Positions 46,319 to 58,223 of a stretch of 64,000 nucleotides of DNA are shown piece after piece (position 1 is the first letter of the stretch; every line of letters begins with the position of its first letter). The stretch is taken from NCBI GenBank assembly GCA_020747065.1, contig JAGMVK010000003.1, positions 496,001 through 560,000 of the forward strand. The letters run 5' to 3'. This stretch comes from Cadophora sp. MPI-SDFR-AT-0126 (Eukaryota > Ascomycota > Leotiomycetes > Helotiales > Ploettnerulaceae). Made by a program: the position numbers and the translations under genes. The notes under the pieces are model-generated. The model did not search any database, was not told the origin of the DNA, and was given only the letters and a program-made list of their open reading frames with translations.

Positions 46319-47299
46319 ATGTCGTCCATCAACAAAAAGCCACCCCAACTGGGAGAAGACTCTGACATGCCTTCGAGTATCACAACATCTCATGCCCAAG
46401 TCGATCTCAACCCAGCTGTCATCCCCTCCGCTAAAGATTCCTCGCTCTTTACAACAACGACAAAAGCAGTCAAGTCTTCCGAACTCGAGCTATCACCCAC
46501 CACTCAAGTCATCATGATGGACCAAATTACAGATCTTGCCATGACGCTTGAGAACTTCACGCTATTCCCAAAGTTGCCTGCCGAAATGCGCTTCAAGATC
46601 TGGTTCCACTCGCTACCTGGTCCAAGAGTTGTCGAGGTCGACTACCTCTGCACATCTGAATGGGTTTGCCGCAGAGAGAGCCAAAGCAAGCCCTCCGGAA
46701 TGCTTCGAGCCAGCAAAGAATCTCGAGCCGAATTTCTCAAGTACTACTCTGCTTTCCTTGAGATTGTGATTCCAGTTCCATTAGATCCGGAGGACTTACA
46801 GGATGAGCACCGGCTGGCCCCAGGTTCCATAACCTACATCGATCCCCTCCTAGACACTCTCTACATCTCTGCCAACCATTGGGACACTGTCAGTGTCACC
46901 GAGAAATCAATCGGCGAGCTAGTCTCGATGAAGTGCTTGGAAAAACTCGAAACCGTTGCTTGCGAATACAGCGAAGTCAAGGATGGCTTTGGCGATGACT
47001 GGGAAGTACCTGCGGCCAGCTTCTTCCCCAACATCAAGAACATTATTGTTTCGATCGGTGATATCACCTTCCGTCAACTTCTCTATCAGGATATGGAGAG
47101 ATCAGCCGGTGAGATCATCTTCAAGAATGTGGAACAATGGGGTGCATACAGCCTCCAGCAATCTGCTTCTCTTGTATTGAGAATGGACGAGGCCAAGAAA
47201 ATGTTTTTTGATTCGTCTGGGGGAGATTTGGATACTTGCTCTATAACTAGAATCTTCCGTGGCGGTGTTGAGATGAATTTCAAAATTCATGACTTTTAG
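46319..47299 (+). CDS. 2EXR-domain protein (copy B)
   Basis: A single-exon 326 aa protein beginning MSSINKKPPQLGED; an in-frame Met 15 codons upstream was not used. It shares with copy A the run FTLFPKLPAEMRFKIWFHSL, PGPRVVEVD, CRRESQSKPSGMLRASKESR, EFLKYYSAF, ITYIDPLLDTLYIS and a closing IFRGGVEMNFKI. The N-terminal region is shorter and lacks the 24-residue repeat array. The two genes look like a tandem duplication that has diverged considerably. Function unknown. Confidence 0.88.
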   Translation: MSSINKKPPQLGEDSDMPSSITTSHAQVDLNPAVIPSAKDSSLFTTTTKAVKSSELELSPTTQVIMMDQITDLAMTLENFTLFPKLPAEMRFKIWFHSLPGPRVVEVDYLCTSEWVCRRESQSKPSGMLRASKESRAEFLKYYSAFLEIVIPVPLDPEDLQDEHRLAPGSITYIDPLLDTLYISANHWDTVSVTEKSIGELVSMKCLEKLETVACEYSEVKDGFGDDWEVPAASFFPNIKNIIVSIGDITFRQLLYQDMERSAGEIIFKNVEQWGAYSLQQSASLVLRMDEAKKMFFDSSGGDLDTCSITRIFRGGVEMNFKIHDF

Positions 47300-49862
47300 A
47301 CACTGCCACTTCTGTGGTGGCCGTTTTCAGACATCAGGGATTAAGGGCGTATTGGAGAGTGGTGGAGAGTGGGGGAGAAAGGGCTCATCGGGTGGCGAGA
47401 AAATATAGAAACTATCTGGAACTTCAGGGATGCGTCGATGGGATTTCGAGAAATCGTTTAAGTGGTAGCAATGACAAAATTAGAGCCGATCATATAGTGG
47501 GAGACCATTTAGACTTGGTCAAAACATTTAGCTTTCTTTTCTTTGCACTTTTGATATTCGCTTAATATGACAGATCAAGTATTTGCTCGCGAGAAATCAC
47601 TTTTCCCAGCAGTACTCAGCACATTGTGAGTAGATTGAAGTTCTATTTGAAATTCTTGCAGATAATATTATGATCAACATTACCAGCCCTGCTCTCCATC
47701 GTCTATCCAAACCCAGAAGGGTATCTCCCATGTCGCCAAATAGGATATATCAACGCTTACTAATCCGACACTCAGGGGCTCCAGACTCGCATACTTCCTC
47801 GACAAGAAGTGAAATACCTGAGACCATGTGGTGTACTTCTCTCAGGAGGTGACATAAATCTGCGATAGCTCTTGTCGTGCATCTCGAGGAATTGCTCAAG
47901 AATGCTGTGCTTACTTCTTCTGAGGCTGTACATAAAGAGTGTTGACAGTACTGGAATCATGACAATGATAAAGCGTCGACAACAATGATTTTGCTCTTAC
48001 ATAACTTGAACCAAACAAGCACAGGCTGACGACATCAAAGGTAACCCCCCTCGCGGTTATATCGAAATGCCTACATTTCATACAGTCTTGCCAAATTCTT
48101 ACCCATGAAACCAAGCAGTACAACAGGTGCTGGGATACTCCGATCGAAGAGCTCGTCATGAATCAAAGTCTTTTAGGACTGTGGGGAGTTGATCTCTCAA
48201 CTTGAGACCTTTTCATATCCTATATATATATACACCAGATAACCCCCTCAACGAGGCAGTCATTGGAGAATCTTATAACATTACCATTTATCCCACCAGC
48301 TCACGTGTTCAATACCTCTATGCTCCACCTACCTTCACTCCACGGAGTATTTCACCAGTACTTACTCAGTCAGCAAGGACAATATCCACACACGGCCCGC
48401 TACACCCATTTGGATCTTATCATAACACGGGCGTGTAAAGACTATATTAACCTCCCTCAGCACTTCTCACAGCACAGCACCCAGCAATACGTTTTCTGGG
48501 GCTATACTATCACTGGTGGGGCGAAGTCAACTGTCTCCAAAACATTGCCTTTTAGGCCAATCGTATGAGTCTCGTCTTCTCTAACTGTTGGACAACAGAA
48601 GAGTCCATGGCTAAGTACTAGGATGGGACATGTGCCCCGTCATGCAGAACATCTAGATTCCATACCCAGTTCAAGTGTTAGAACCAAAGATGACAGCAGT
48701 TTCGAAAATGACAGCGGCATTACATGCTTCGAGGAAAACTCCACAGACCAGGAGAGGGAAAGAATCTTTCTGAGCAGACTTATGGGATAAAGAATGATCT
48801 TTTCAGCCAGATCATAAAAGGAGGAGGTCAGAAGCGTTTGGCGGCTAGTTTTGGAGACTGTCACTTCACACACTCTCACAAACCACTCGTCAAGGAATCT
48901 CTTCCATGTTCCTGTTCATAGGTTACTCATTGACTCATCTTAGCAATGACACTTATGTATGAACAGAGACGCCCACAGCCACAACCTTAAAGCCAACAAA
49001 ACTAATCAACGCGTAGACTTCCAAAAATTCACGCCCCTTACATTATGCTACTTTAGGAAATCTGGCAAACCAATCCCACGGGAAGGTAAATTAAGGCCAT
49101 GCACATACACCTCACCGCAATCGGCTATTCAAACCTCTATCCTCGCCCCACCCATCTAGATGTATATAAGCACCCTCTCCACTCACTTTTGAAAGCTCAA
49201 ATTCCGGGCCCTTTTAGTAGTACTCCCACGTAAGCTTGTTGGTGGGCATCCCGTGCGACTTTCAATATAGTACACAATCAATCCTCTGTACTATGCCATC
49301 TACATGAATCTGTCATCCCCACTATACTCAAATCGAACCAAGTCCATTGCAAAAAACAGTTAGAGTAGGAACCCCTAGCCTGTTCGCAAAAGCCTATTTC
49401 GCTATCACCGTGCGAACTATCGTCATTCGAAGATACACTGTCAAATGCCCCTCTCTCTTTCCTCTTCTCCAAGACCTCAGATTACCACGACAGTGAGGAG
49501 ACAAGCGTCGTAGACTAAGGAGAGTAAAGTAATAGGATAGTGGTTGAGTCAAAAGAAGCTGGAAAATTGGTGATGACGGATTGTAGAGCTGCAGTAGATC
49601 TGTGGAGCTCGACTAACTGCTTACAGTCCTTGTTCTCGCGACTGATGGCTGGCTGACCAGCTACTGCGTGCTAGGGATCTTTTATAGCGACAGATTGAAT
49701 GGTTGATTGAAGGAAGGGTTGTGGAAGGCGTGGGAATGAGCCAATTGAATCGAACGTAACAGATTCAAGATTCGAACGTGTCTTCCGCTCCATCTTGTCA
49801 CTTTCACATGCCAAACTTCAAAAACAGCTTACTTGCTTGCTTAATAGGGTATCTCATGAAAT
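47300..49862. other. Long gene-free region
   Basis: About 2.6 kb between the second 2EXR gene and the 3' end of TLG2. Several short open frames exist but none has a motif or a supported splice extension. An AT dinucleotide run lies near 48221-48232. Confidence 0.45.
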
Positions 49863-51030
49863 TCAAGGAGGAACATTCTCACCCACCGGTCCCGGATCCG
49901 GCTCTGAGTTCGAAGCACCACCACTATGCCTCTTCGGCTTGATAATCAACAGGATAAACATGCCAACCACAAGTAATATCAACAAGAAGATTATCCTCCG
50001 CTTCGTCCCCTTCCTCTGGTACCCACTTGCTACATTGAGTTCCTTGTCTGCAGCTTTGACATCGACTGCCATGCGCTCGACGTTGTAATCGATACGGTCG
50101 AGCATGGTACCCTGGTCGATGATCATGGTTTGGAGTTCTTTGAAGATGTCCGCTAGTTCGATGATGCCTTGGGCGATGTCTGTGATTTCGCGCTCGCGCT
50201 GCATGATGGCGGCGTCGTTGGAGGTGAGTTGCTTTTGCGAGGTTTGTTGGAGAGTTGATTGGGAATAGGATTTGTCGGCGTCGGATTCCATGAGGGAGGG
50301 GTCGGTGTAGGGTGTGTATGAAGGGGTGGAACTGCGGTCTATGGATGGGTTCATGCCGGAGAGGCCGCGAAGTTCTATAATTTGTTAGCCAGTGCCCGGA
50401 GAAGAGAAGTACATGAGACGTACTCTTCAGGTATGCGCTCTGCTTTTTCCTGAATCCTGCGCTGGCCTCTTGTACCCTCCCAGCAAGAGAGATCTGTATA
50501 TTCCTCGCCATGGTCTCCTCCCCCTTACTGATACCACCCTGCTGTTTATTTTCTCTAACCATTTGTTCGACCCTTTGAATAGCTTTCTGGCAATCATGGA
50601 ACCCGCGCGTGATATCCTGCGTCAAGCGCTCAATCTCCCCTTCTTCATTCCTTTTGACATCCTCGTCATCAAACCCTGGTAGGACATGTTTCTGGTGTAG
50701 CTTTTCCAGCTTGACACTTTTTGATGCGATGTCTGTGAGGTATTCGGTCACTTCGTCGGATATGTCTGCCCATCTTGGGGGTAAGAGGTCCATTTCTATT
50801 ACTGCGTCGCCGTCATCTTCGAATGCGCCAGCGGACATGAGGCCTTGCCGTTCGGAGGACCCCGAGGGGATAGAAGAGCTGTAGCCATTGCTTGAGGAGG
50901 AGTATTTTGTTTTCTTGGCTGGGTGGTGGGCGTATGATTGACGGTAGGAGATGTAGCTGGAGATATGTTAGCTGGGTGGTGTGGTGTACGTGGAAGGGTT
51001 GTGGTACAGATTGGTGCGATCGCGCCACAT
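49863..51030 (-). CDS. TLG2: t-SNARE syntaxin of the late Golgi/endosome (Tlg2, syntaxin-16 type)
   Basis: Exons 51008-51030, 50424-50956 and 49863-50374 (minus) give 355 aa. The first exon encodes only MWRDRTNL; splicing a 51 bp intron gives MWRDRTNLYISYRQSYAHH, the hallmark start of Tlg2 proteins. An N-terminal Habc region follows (LLPPRWADISDEVTEYL, EKLHQKHVLPGFDDED), then a linker. The SNARE motif (QREREITDIAQGIIELADIF) has its central Gln in IIDQGTMLDRID. A single C-terminal anchor (FLLILLVVGMFILLII) is followed by a short lumenal tail. The protein serves in membrane fusion at the trans-Golgi network and endosomes. It is divergent from the calmodulin gene, 420 bp between starts. Confidence 0.94.
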
Positions 51031-51450
51031 CGTGACCGCTATGGATGATTTGAGACAAGGAGAAGCTGTGTTAGGATGTCATCTGTGTAGTCGCCTCGAA
51101 AGAAGAATGCAAAGTTGTGATGTTGTGAATGATGGAAGCATCATAGTTGTCTTGTTCCTCGAGTCGAGCTCACTTCCTGAGGCATGAGGCTGAAGGTAGA
51201 CGGACTGCTGGGCTGAATCTGCCACATTGGCTCATCCAGATAGCTGTAGCACATGGAATGCCAAACTCACTCCACAGCAGCGCAATCATCCATCGACGCT
51301 TCTCGTCTCCTCTGCACACCACAACAACACAACATCAGGACGACGCTGGCTACACAACATCCTGACTCAACATTCCACGTCCGGCGCAGTACATAAACCT
51401 CACCATCTCCACGCTCCTCCCTCTTCATCCTACATACCACCTCCTTCAAC
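51031..51450. promoter_or_regulatory. Shared divergent promoter region of TLG2 and calmodulin
   Basis: The 420 bp between the two start codons must hold both promoters. The calmodulin-proximal part (51290-51450) is C-rich and poor in G, typical of strongly expressed fungal promoters and leaders. No specific factor site is claimed. Confidence 0.5.
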
Positions 51451-52454
<1,004 letters not shown>

Positions 52455-53857
52455 AGGTCCCGTGTGCTTAATTGGAGACAAGCGAGCAGGCTCCGTATCT
52501 TGCATGGTCTTCTTGCATGCCTACTTTTTGGAGATGTTGGGCATGTCTTATGGATAGAGCAAATGGATGGATGAATTGATGGAGAGATTGGTGGATGCTG
52601 GACATGGGAGGTCTTGGTAGATCGGTTGGCTGGCATGGGTCATAAATAACGTTACGATGATTACCCCTTCAATACAATTGCGTTCTATTTCGATTGACAA
52701 TGATGTGACATCTCATTTATTCTCCTCAATCAGGATGTTTTGGCTCTCCGCCTTGTTCGTGCGTCGGTGGATCTGTGCTTGCCCTCCAATTATGTCACCG
52801 GAGCACGCGTGTGTCGCCAGAAGTCATCATGAGTACCAATAGCTGTCCTTTCGTTTTTTCTCCAACATGCACACAGACTACCCTATCTGTCTAGAGAAAG
52901 TCTTTGAAGGTTTACCAGTCTAGCTGCAGTGCGCCCCCCTACATCACCTTGCTTTGCGTGTCTAGATAGACACCCGAGAGATTATCTCCACAACTCGTTA
53001 AACGTCATCTATTGGGTCCAGGATTGGCTCCATTCGAGCTAGATCCATCTCCTTCCTCAAAGACTTCAATCTCCTTTGAATTAGAATAGGGATTGTTCCT
53101 GGCCAACATTTTAAAGGTCTATTCCGATGACAGTGTCTGGACACAAAGGTGGAAGAAGTCAATGGCATAGAGCAAATCCGATTTAGACATAAACAAATGA
53201 GGCGGTGAGATATCAAGGAGACAAGATGAAGTCGATGCATGAGTTCGAAAATGGCTATTGACATTAGTGATTGGAGAGTTGTCGGGAGTTAAGTCTTCAA
53301 GAGATCCTGAACATAAAGATAGTGTGAAAGTTTATTAACCCTGATGACACACTTGTACTATACGTCAGTCCTACCCAATTATCTTACAATGAAGAAATTT
53401 ATATCATAATCCCATCCCTTTCCATCTCATTACATCAACTCCCATGCGAAGAGAGTTTGCCAGGTCTGGAAGCGAAAGGCGACCCCTGAATTTAGTCCCG
53501 GCTGGGATCTCCGCCAAGCCGGCAAGTGGAGCACCCAATCAACGTCCGAGCGACATGGGGAACTGCACCAGTACAGGAATACAACACCAAGACAAATGCA
53601 ACCCAACAACGACCACCAACAGCCATTCCAAGAATACCTCCCTCTCATTCTACACGCTCCTTCGAATCTGTATACTATTCTTGTGTTCGGTTGCATGAAG
53701 CAACGTGTACAATACTTCCAACACTAAGAGTTGAATCCCTTGCTACCACGAGCTATCACTTGCGACAATCAACATCGATGACCGAGAGCGCCATTGACTT
53801 CAACCTCCCTCGAATTCCCTCTCCCTAACCTTTCTCCTCTTCTCCACAACACACGAA
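52455..53857. other. Intergenic region
   Basis: About 1.4 kb between calmodulin and the GH47 gene. No supported gene. The 100 bases before 53858 are C/T-rich. Confidence 0.45.
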
Positions 53858-55744
53858 ATGCCCGCCATACGCCGCTGGCGAGCGTTCGCGCTGGCAATCA
53901 TTTTCGCCATCACATCCCTTTACTACCTAACCCACGAACACAATGTCTGGAACTACGGCTACACACCTTACATCCCCGTCCCCAAAACCTTCCTTCCCGA
54001 CGGCAAAGTCCATTGGAAGAAGCTGCCCGACCGCTATCCCGTCACTTCTTTCATCCCTCTCCCTACCGGCCATCCAGTCAAGATCCCGTCTGTGCAAGCG
54101 CCTCCTCCAGTCGAAGACGCGAAGGCGAAGGAGACAAGACTGCAGAGGAGAGCTGCGGTCAAAGAGAGCTTCGTACATAGCTGGACGGGGTATAAAGAGC
54201 ATGCCTGGCTGCGCGACGAAGTTGCGCCGCTGTCGGGCGCATATAGGGACACGTTTGGAGGGTGGGCTGCCACGCTGGTCGATGCATTGGATACGCTGTG
54301 GATAATGGGAATGAAGGAGGATTTTGAGATTGCCGTGAACGCGGTACAGGAGATTGATTTCTCGACTACGGAGACGGATACTGTCAACGTGTTTGAGACG
54401 ACGATTAGGTATATGGGCGGGTTTCTAGCGGCGTATGATATAAGTGGTGGGAAGTATCCTGTCTTGTTGGGGAAGGCGGTTGAGGTGGGGGAGTTGTTGA
54501 TGTCTTGTTTTGATACGCCAAACAGGATGCCTATTAGTAGATGGGATTGGCAGAAGTGAGTGATCTTACAAAACTTTCGGAAAGGTTCTGACATGAGTAG
54601 GTATGCCAAAGGGAATGCTCAAAAAGCCCCAGAGCGAATGTTGGTTTCTGAACTAGGATCTCTGAGTCTAGAATTCACTAGACTCTCCCAATTGACGGGA
54701 GACATGAAGTACTACGACGCCGTCCAAAGGATAGGCGACGAATTCGAGACTTCCCAAAACGGCACCAAACTCCCCGGCCTCTGGCCCGTCAGTATTGACG
54801 CATCCAAACCCTCCTTCGCAGAAGACAACTTCTTCACCCTTGGCGGCATGTCCGACTCCCTCTACGAGTATTTCCCCAAACAATACCTGCTCCTCGGCGG
54901 TCTGCTTGCCCAACCCAAAACCCTTTACGAGAAATTTATCGACGTAGCCAAAAAGGACATGTTTTTCCGTGTATACAACCCTCAAAACGCCGAACTCACT
55001 TTCTCGGGCGATGTACGCATGTCCAATGGCCTTGCGACAATGTTCCCACGCGGTCAGCACCTGACGTGCTTCACAGGCGGCATGGTCGGCCTCGCGTCAA
55101 AGATTTTCTCCCGACCAGATGACCTCGCTGTAGCTGAGGAACTCACGCATGGATGTATCTGGGCGTATGATAGTTGTGCGAATGGTATTGCGCCAGAGAT
55201 CTTCACTGTCATGCCGTGCCCTACAGACAAAGATAAAGAGTGTAAATGGAGCGAACAAATCTGGCACGATGCTCTAAACACCAATTATCCTCTCCCATCC
55301 ACTCGCTTGGTTTCCGAAACCGATAAAACTCAGAACGCACAGACGGTCATGAAAGAACGACGCCTGCCGGAAGGAATCACAGCCATAGATGACAGACGAT
55401 ACATCCTCCGTCCGGAAGCCATCGAATCTGTGTTTCTGATGTATCGCATGACGGGGAAATCCGAGTATGCAGAAGCAGCGTGGCGGATGTTCCAAGCTGT
55501 TGAAAAAATCTCACGCACGAAGATCGCAGCTGCTGCTATAGCGGATGTGACTATCAAGTTTGAAGGAAATGGGAATGGTGGGGAGGGAGATAAGGAGTTG
55601 GGGCAGAAGATGGATAGTATGGAAAGCTTTTGGTTGGCGGAGACGTTGAAGTATTTTTATTTGTGCTTTGAGGAGTGGGATGCGGTTAGTTTGGATGAGT
55701 GGGTGTTGAATACGGAGGCGCATCCTTTAAGACGGCCGACTTGA
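53858..55744 (+). CDS. GH47 class I alpha-1,2-mannosidase
   Basis: Exons 53858-54555 and 54601-55744 (45 bp intron) give 613 aa. The N-terminus is a type II membrane anchor (FALAIIFAITSLYYLTH). The catalytic domain shows HAWLRDEVAPLSG, DTFGGWAATLVDALDTLWIMG, FETTIRYMGGFLAAYD, SLEFTRLSQLTGD, DSLYEYFPKQYLL, LTCFTGGM, YILRPEAIESVFLMYRMTG and DSMESFWLAETLKYFYLCF. The Ca2+-binding Thr lies in NTEAHPL near the end. It should trim alpha-1,2-mannose from N-glycans in the ER or Golgi; the exact subclass (ER Man-I, Golgi Man-I) is not decided from sequence. Only a few cysteines occur. Confidence 0.94.
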
Positions 55745-57110
55745 GGGTTCAAGAGGAGGGTTGTTGAGTACGTGTATTGATAGGGGAGGAGTGCGTTTAT
55801 GCATGTTACATCTGGGAATCGAAATGGGACGAGTGAGGAGGGACAGAGAGGATATACCCATAGAATATACGCGCGACATTTGTGAATATGATGTACCTTG
55901 AGCAACTGGATACAGACTATTCGCTTAGACTCGCCTTTGTCAGATATATAATGCGCGAAAATGTGGGGACCTGTATGCATCCGTGGCGATTCTTTGATCC
56001 TGGGAGACATGAGTTCTGCTAACGCTTATGCTTGTCTGTCCTTCAGTACGCACGGTCTAAAGTCGGTGAAAGAAAACAAAGTCACAGACGGGAGAGCTGC
56101 AGGGGTTTTAGCAATGATCTGTGAAAGAGGAGCAAAATCAGAACGGCATTACATAATTTCGGGTGGTTCTGCCACCAGTACTGCTTCTAGACGTGCCCCC
56201 TTTTCTACCCTCGCTAATCTCGCCAATCAGTATTGACATCTAGCGACCCCTCAAACAGCCCACACCAAAGGCGCTTGTCGAAACCCGAAAGACCCAGGGC
56301 CGCTGCCACCTGAAAAGGCCAGCACATCAAGTGCCACAATTAAGTCTAAATACATGGCCGCATACAACTATGTTGGAACTGCTTATGTTGGCCTGTCAGG
56401 CGCTTAAAATAGGCCTGTCATCCCAATCATGTGGTTTGGCTTTTAAGCTCAAGGTCGGCACCCCGGCCGTTGGGAACGAAAGCTTGAAACCTTAAACGCA
56501 ACACAAACCTTCCTTGCCGGCATCCGCCATCTCAAGCTACGTGCGAAACATGGGATTCACATGCATTGGACTTTTAGCCAAACAATGGGTTGCCCCGGAA
56601 TGATTCCAATGGGGGACGATCATTGAAAATCCCTTAGGAAACACGAAACGAGGTTTGGCAGGCGGAGGTTTGGTGCCGCACGGTCGGCTCGTCTCAAGGT
56701 TGTGATGGCAGGCTGTTCGTCCCAATTAGCTTCCGTATCGGGGACCTAGGGGCCGTCATCCTAAGAGTAATTGGTGTGATTGTGAGGGTCTGGTGGGTTT
56801 CTTGATACACTGGTCGGGCTGATTTATTGCTTCTGGGGTTTCATTACGTTGTTGGGAGAGGATGTTCTGTTAGCTTTTTGATCCTCTAGAGATTTCTATC
56901 TTATAAGAGAGGTGCGAGAGCAAGCGTCAATGTTCATCATTCAGACTTCGAATTCCGGTTCATTTCACACTATACTTTGCCGTTTGATACGGAGCACGTC
57001 TTTTCAACAGCCAATCATTGTTTAATTCTTGTCGATCGTCTTGTTCTCTATTTCCATCTCGATCATTCCAATATCCAAGCTTCGATTACAACCACTCAAC
57101 ACTAGACAAC
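55745..57110. other. Intergenic region
   Basis: About 1.4 kb between two plus-strand genes. I see no supported gene or repeat in it. Confidence 0.45.
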
Positions 57111-57720
57111 ATGAAGACCTTCCACATTCTCTCACTTGGACGTGAGTCTTCCTCCTCCCCATGTCTCCCTCTCAGACTAACCATCAACAGTCTCTCTGAT
57201 GATCTCATCATCCACCGCCCTGTCATTCGATCCCGCGGGAGTCCCCAACGTCGGCAACGGCAACGGCGGCCAGTTCATCGGCGGCCAATGCCTCTCCAAC
57301 GCCGACTGCGCAAGCACCTGCTGCGCAAACCCCATCGGAATATGCTCTGGCATCGGAGCCTCCCAGCAAGCCGGCAAAACTGGCTGTGGCTTCGGCGGCG
57401 GATCTCCCGTTCTCGACGCAGGCAACTCGGCCGCACCTTCAGCCAACGTCACAGAACCTGAGGCAGCACCTGCTGCAGAGGCGACCAAGGCTGTTGGTGG
57501 TGGGAATGTTGGAGGACCTGCTTTTGATCCGGCTGGTGTGAAGAATGTGGGGAATGGGAATGGAGGACAGTTTATTGGGGGGCAGTGTTTGAGTGCTGCG
57601 GATTGTGCGAGTGGTTGCTGTGCTGGTCCGTCGGGGATTTGCTCTGGAGTGGGTGCCCAGACGCAGGCTGGGAAGACGGGATGCGGCTTTGTGTCGAAGA
57701 AGAGATTCGTTATGTGGTGA
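57111..57720 (+). CDS. Secreted BAS2-like Cys-rich protein with a duplicated domain
   Basis: Exons 57111-57141 and 57191-57720 (49 bp intron) give 186 aa. A signal peptide ends near residue 20 (MKTFHILSLGLSLMISSSTA). Two 56-residue modules at residues 23-78 and 122-177 share 48 identical positions. Each has six cysteines spaced C-x5-C-x3-C-C-x6-C-x13-C and the sequence NGNGGQFIGGQCLS. An Ala/Glu/Gly-rich linker separates them. This pattern resembles the biotrophy-associated secreted protein 2 (BAS2) family described from plant pathogens, which usually has one such module; that match is from memory. The likely role is extracellular, perhaps at the host interface or cell wall. No known enzymatic motif. 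Confidence 0.78.
57226..57690 (+). repeat. Two intragenic modules nearly identical in protein, recoded in DNA
   Basis: Module 1 (57226-57393) and module 2 (57523-57690) encode almost the same 56 residues but use different synonymous codons almost throughout: C-ending in module 1, G/T/A-ending in module 2. For the shared run NGNGGQFIGGQCLS only one codon (CAG for Gln) is the same. Confidence 0.88.
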
Positions 57721-58223
57721 TGAGGTGGTACGTTTGAGTAGCCACTTGATAGTTCAGTAATGTATTTTAGGGACGGTGTTCACGGACTGTGAATTGGGAA
57801 TATCTGGAAATATGTGAAGGTTCAATTCCACCAAATGCGGCAGTCAAGTTCTAGAGACTTATGAAGCGTTCAAAGATTGTCAACAATATTGGTGACCAGA
57901 TTGATTGACGGTTCGAGGACTTTTGACATTGACACATTCAACACAGTACATGTGCTTTTTTGGCCATGATCACTTCTTACTGTGAACCCTTTCTCTCAGA
58001 AGCTTTCAAATCCTTCACAAAATGCACAGTAAGTATCGAGATCCCAAAAACTCCTCAGACAAACTTGCCGAGCGATTTCGAGTACCACAAAATAAGCGAA
58101 TCCACTAGCCCAGGCACCCAAGACATCAACCTCATAAGACGGGCCCATCTTCCCCCATGTCCATCTCGAACCTCCTCGTCATCCAATGCTCCTTTCTAAT
58201 CACCCAAAAATCACAAGCACAAA
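57721..58223. other. Intergenic region
   Basis: About 500 bp between two plus-strand genes. No feature beyond a possible promoter for the monooxygenase. Confidence 0.45.

Noticed and set aside
49278..49472. 64-codon minus-strand frame MEKRKERGAF...
   Set aside because: Short, without homology cues; it may be part of a small gene but nothing in the sequence decides it.
49924..50838. 304-codon frame read through the TLG2 intron
   Set aside because: Its second half is a frame-shifted His/Arg-rich shadow of TLG2 exon 3; splicing restores the syntaxin sequence.
57810..57840. GGTTCAATTCC sequence resembling a tRNA T-arm
   Set aside because: No matching acceptor, D-arm or anticodon arm could be found around it.
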